From Euryarchaeota archaeon UBA125 (lineage in GTDB: Archaea > Thermoplasmatota > Poseidoniia > Poseidoniales > Thalassarchaeaceae), in NCBI GenBank assembly GCA_002502625.1, contig DAPV01000085.1, forward strand, positions 1-26,115: 26,115 nucleotides of DNA, given 5' to 3'. Of the stretch, positions 24,699-26,115 are shown piece after piece. Under the pieces are notes generated by a model, which was given only the letters and a program-made list of their open reading frames with translations, searched no databases and was not told the DNA's origin. The position numbers and the translations under genes were made by a program. The stretch's first letter is position 1. Every line of letters begins with the position of its first letter.

Positions 24699-25529
24699 TT
24701 ATTCTTCAGAATGGTCTGCTGAATCCATTGTTGCAGCATACCAAACCATCAAACCAAAAGCAACTTTGTTTACTGAGTCTGCTAGGTTGTACAGGATGTT
24801 TAGTCCATCGATGTTAGGATCGTCTCCTGTACCCATGAAGTAACCTATAGGATAGATTGCCCATCCTACTGTTAAAATTCCAGCCATTGCCTTGAAAGCA
24901 AACTGTGTTGACTCAGATGCTGTAGCAGCACTCTTCTGAGCTTCTCCACCCCATACTTCGTACATGATGTAGAACCAAGCAGCACATCCGATGAAGAACA
25001 TGACCATTTCCATTCCTTCAACCAAACCTCCTGTTCCAGACTCTGCTTCTCCCAAGTATCCTGTAATCAACATCAACAGAGATGCTCCGAACAAGCGCCA
25101 GAAAAGAGCTGCTGTTGCGACTCCTACTGCTGCTAAAATCAGATAGAATTCAGTGACTTGTAGAGGGACTGTGATTAGCCAATCAACGTATCTTAACACG
25201 ATTGGACTCTGTCCGTTGCCCATAGCAAAGGTGGTTGCCCATGCATCGCGCATGTATGTGTAGTGATACCATGCAACACCTGTTACAAGTGCTGCAACTG
25301 TCATGGATGTTCGCCACTTTGGAGCAACACTCCCTCGTTCAAGAACGAAGAATGCTGTTGCAGCAAACATCATTGCTGTTGCGATCCAGAAAGATGTCCC
25401 AACAGTATCACCAGCGGCTAGCAGAGCTGATTCAGCAGCAACGGTTCCTAGCATGGTTATGGCGGTCAATAGAACTACGAATTTCGTAGTTGTTCGGCGT
25501 GTAAATCTGGGGGCTGTATTAGCATCCAT
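24699..25529 (-). CDS. Proteorhodopsin-type light-driven proton pump, blue-tuned
   Basis: 276 residues from the ATG at 25529. This is preferred over longer upstream starts (to 25748) because those overlap the fasciclin gene and a TATA element lies about 24-31 nt before this ATG. After a basic, signal-like N-terminus come seven helices. Key residues, numbered from this Met: H89 (YHYTYMR), D116 (Schiff-base counterion/acceptor, RYVDW), T120, E127 (donor), giving the DTE pump signature; retinal Lys K255 in NLADSVNKVAFG. Position 124, equivalent to proteorhodopsin 105, is Gln, which in that family shifts absorption to blue. It should pump H+ outward in light. No retinal synthesis genes occur here. 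Confidence 0.95.
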   Translation of the reverse strand: MDANTAPRFTRRTTTKFVVLLTAITMLGTVAAESALLAAGDTVGTSFWIATAMMFAATAFFVLERGSVAPKWRTSMTVAALVTGVAWYHYTYMRDAWATTFAMGNGQSPIVLRYVDWLITVPLQVTEFYLILAAVGVATAALFWRLFGASLLMLITGYLGEAESGTGGLVEGMEMVMFFIGCAAWFYIMYEVWGGEAQKSAATASESTQFAFKAMAGILTVGWAIYPIGYFMGTGDDPNIDGLNILYNLADSVNKVAFGLMVWYAATMDSADHSEE

Positions 25530-25550
25530 AAGTTGCAAGTCATGATGTAT

Positions 25551-25564
25551 GTGGTATAAACCAC
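25551..25564. promoter_or_regulatory. Palindrome overlapping the rhodopsin TATA element
   Basis: GTGGT-ATAA-ACCAC is a 5-bp inverted repeat with a 4-nt spacer (25551-25555 and 25560-25564). Read on the minus strand the same stretch contains TTTATACC (25553-25560), about 24-31 nt before the rhodopsin ATG at 25529, the usual archaeal TATA spacing for leaderless transcripts. A TTTATTAT element at 25611-25618 lies at similar distance from the fasciclin ATG. A regulator binding the palindrome would occlude the TATA box; inferred, not shown. Confidence 0.45.
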
Positions 25565-25638
25565 TGTTACGCACCATAAATTTTGTAAAAAAGAGGGATA
25601 ATACAGTTCCTTTATTATCAAACGGCATTCGAACGGTC

Positions 25639-26115
25639 ATGAACAAACGTGTTACTACTGTTACTATAATGATAATTGCTAGCCTGTGCTTGTCACCGTT
25701 GGCGATAGCAGACCAGAACGAAGATATCCCCACGAATGCCCAAAACACAGGGGTGCATGACTCTCTAGTCGCAGCCCTCTCTCACGCTGGATTAGTTAGC
25801 ACACTCCAGGGAGATGGGCCGTTCACAGTATTCGCCCCTACCGATCAAGCGTTTTCAGATGCAGGTATCGATCTAAGTTCGTTCGATACTGATGAAGAGA
25901 ATGAGACATTGGTCGATATTCTAACCTACCACGTATTCTCAGGGTCTGTCTTGTCTACACAAGTTACGGACGGCATGACAGCGACTATGGTGAACGGAGA
26001 TGATGCGATCTTCACAATTACCGAAAGCGGAGATATTCTGATTGGAGAAGCTACAGTCACAACTGCAGATGTTCCTGCATCAAATGGTGTTATCCATGTA
26101 ATTGACAAAGTGCTG
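25639..26115 (+). CDS. Secreted fasciclin (FAS1) domain protein (3' end outside window)
   Basis: 159 residues visible from the ATG at 25639 to the right edge with no stop; probably only a short remainder is missing if it is a single-domain protein. A signal peptide covers about 1-24 (MNKRVTTVTIMIIASL, ending LSPLAIA). From about residue 38 a single FAS1 domain runs to the edge. Its H1 motif is FTVFAPTDQAF (62-72) and its H2-type end is NGVIHVIDKVL (149-159). FAS1 domains mediate cell-surface or matrix binding. It is divergent from the rhodopsin gene, separated by about 110 bp, and may share regulation. Whether the missing C-terminus has an anchor is unknown. Confidence 0.92.
   Translation, partial: MNKRVTTVTIMIIASLCLSPLAIADQNEDIPTNAQNTGVHDSLVAALSHAGLVSTLQGDGPFTVFAPTDQAFSDAGIDLSSFDTDEENETLVDILTYHVFSGSVLSTQVTDGMTATMVNGDDAIFTITESGDILIGEATVTTADVPASNGVIHVIDKVL

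Noticed and set aside
25530..25748. Upstream start for the rhodopsin at 25748
   Set aside because: The extra 73 residues overlap the fasciclin gene and the promoter region, and do not match rhodopsin N-termini.

Overview
The window is most likely from a planktonic marine euryarchaeon of Marine Group II (Candidatus Poseidoniales). No single gene proves this; the combination does. It has an archaeal ribosomal/RNA polymerase cluster (L18e, L13, S9, RpoN), a PAC2 protein, and archaeal-looking tRNAs. Alongside these are a proteorhodopsin-type proton pump, a bacterial-type NAD+-dependent DNA ligase, and very large Asp/Ser/Thr-rich surface proteins. The DNA is AT-rich, apart from one short GC-rich glycine-linker repeat. 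Several genes have a TATA-like element about 25-33 nt before the start codon, which suggests leaderless mRNAs.

Layout. 1-2994 (-): C-terminally truncated (by the window edge) secreted protein with FG-GAP-like, fibronectin III-like and Ig-like regions. 3100-4051 (+): a winged-helix-like hypothetical gene and a pentapeptide-repeat protein. 4052-6109: small genes encoding a four-helix membrane protein, a hot-dog thioesterase, a divergent double Cys/His finger protein, a DsrE-like protein, and a 48-residue single-helix membrane protein. 6188-7390 (+): membrane-anchored metallophosphoesterase. 7404-7477 (-): tRNA-Arg(GCG). 7528-9408 (-): two small hypotheticals and a PKD-domain lipoprotein. 9528-14413: nucleic-acid and proteostasis genes (DEDDh exonuclease, Cas4/RecB-like Fe-S nuclease, PAC2 protein, LigA), arranged as tightly convergent pairs. 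14454-16076 (-): a delta-1-pyrroline-5-carboxylate dehydrogenase gene interrupted by one in-frame TGA. 16106-21402 (-): a PH-like membrane protein and a 1570-residue beta-helix/TSP3 surface protein. 21467-23049 (-): tRNA-Pro(GGG), rpoN, rps9, rpl13, rpl18e. 23161-24552 (+): a hypothetical protein and a SAP/zinc-ribbon membrane protein. 24625-24679: a strongly foldable intergenic element. 24699-25529 (-): blue-tuned rhodopsin. 25639-26115 (+): secreted fasciclin-domain protein, running off the right edge.

Functional picture. The content fits a photoheterotroph that adds light-driven proton pumping to peptide/amino-acid use (P5C dehydrogenase in the proline-to-glutamate route) and displays large calcium-binding or adhesive proteins. 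The best leads are four: the single-codon interruption of the P5C dehydrogenase; the compact rhodopsin/fasciclin divergent promoter with a palindrome over the rhodopsin TATA element; the structured element just 3' of the rhodopsin gene; and the unexplained small genes (double C-x-C finger protein, SAP/zinc-ribbon membrane protein). I see no CRISPR array, insertion sequence or integrase.
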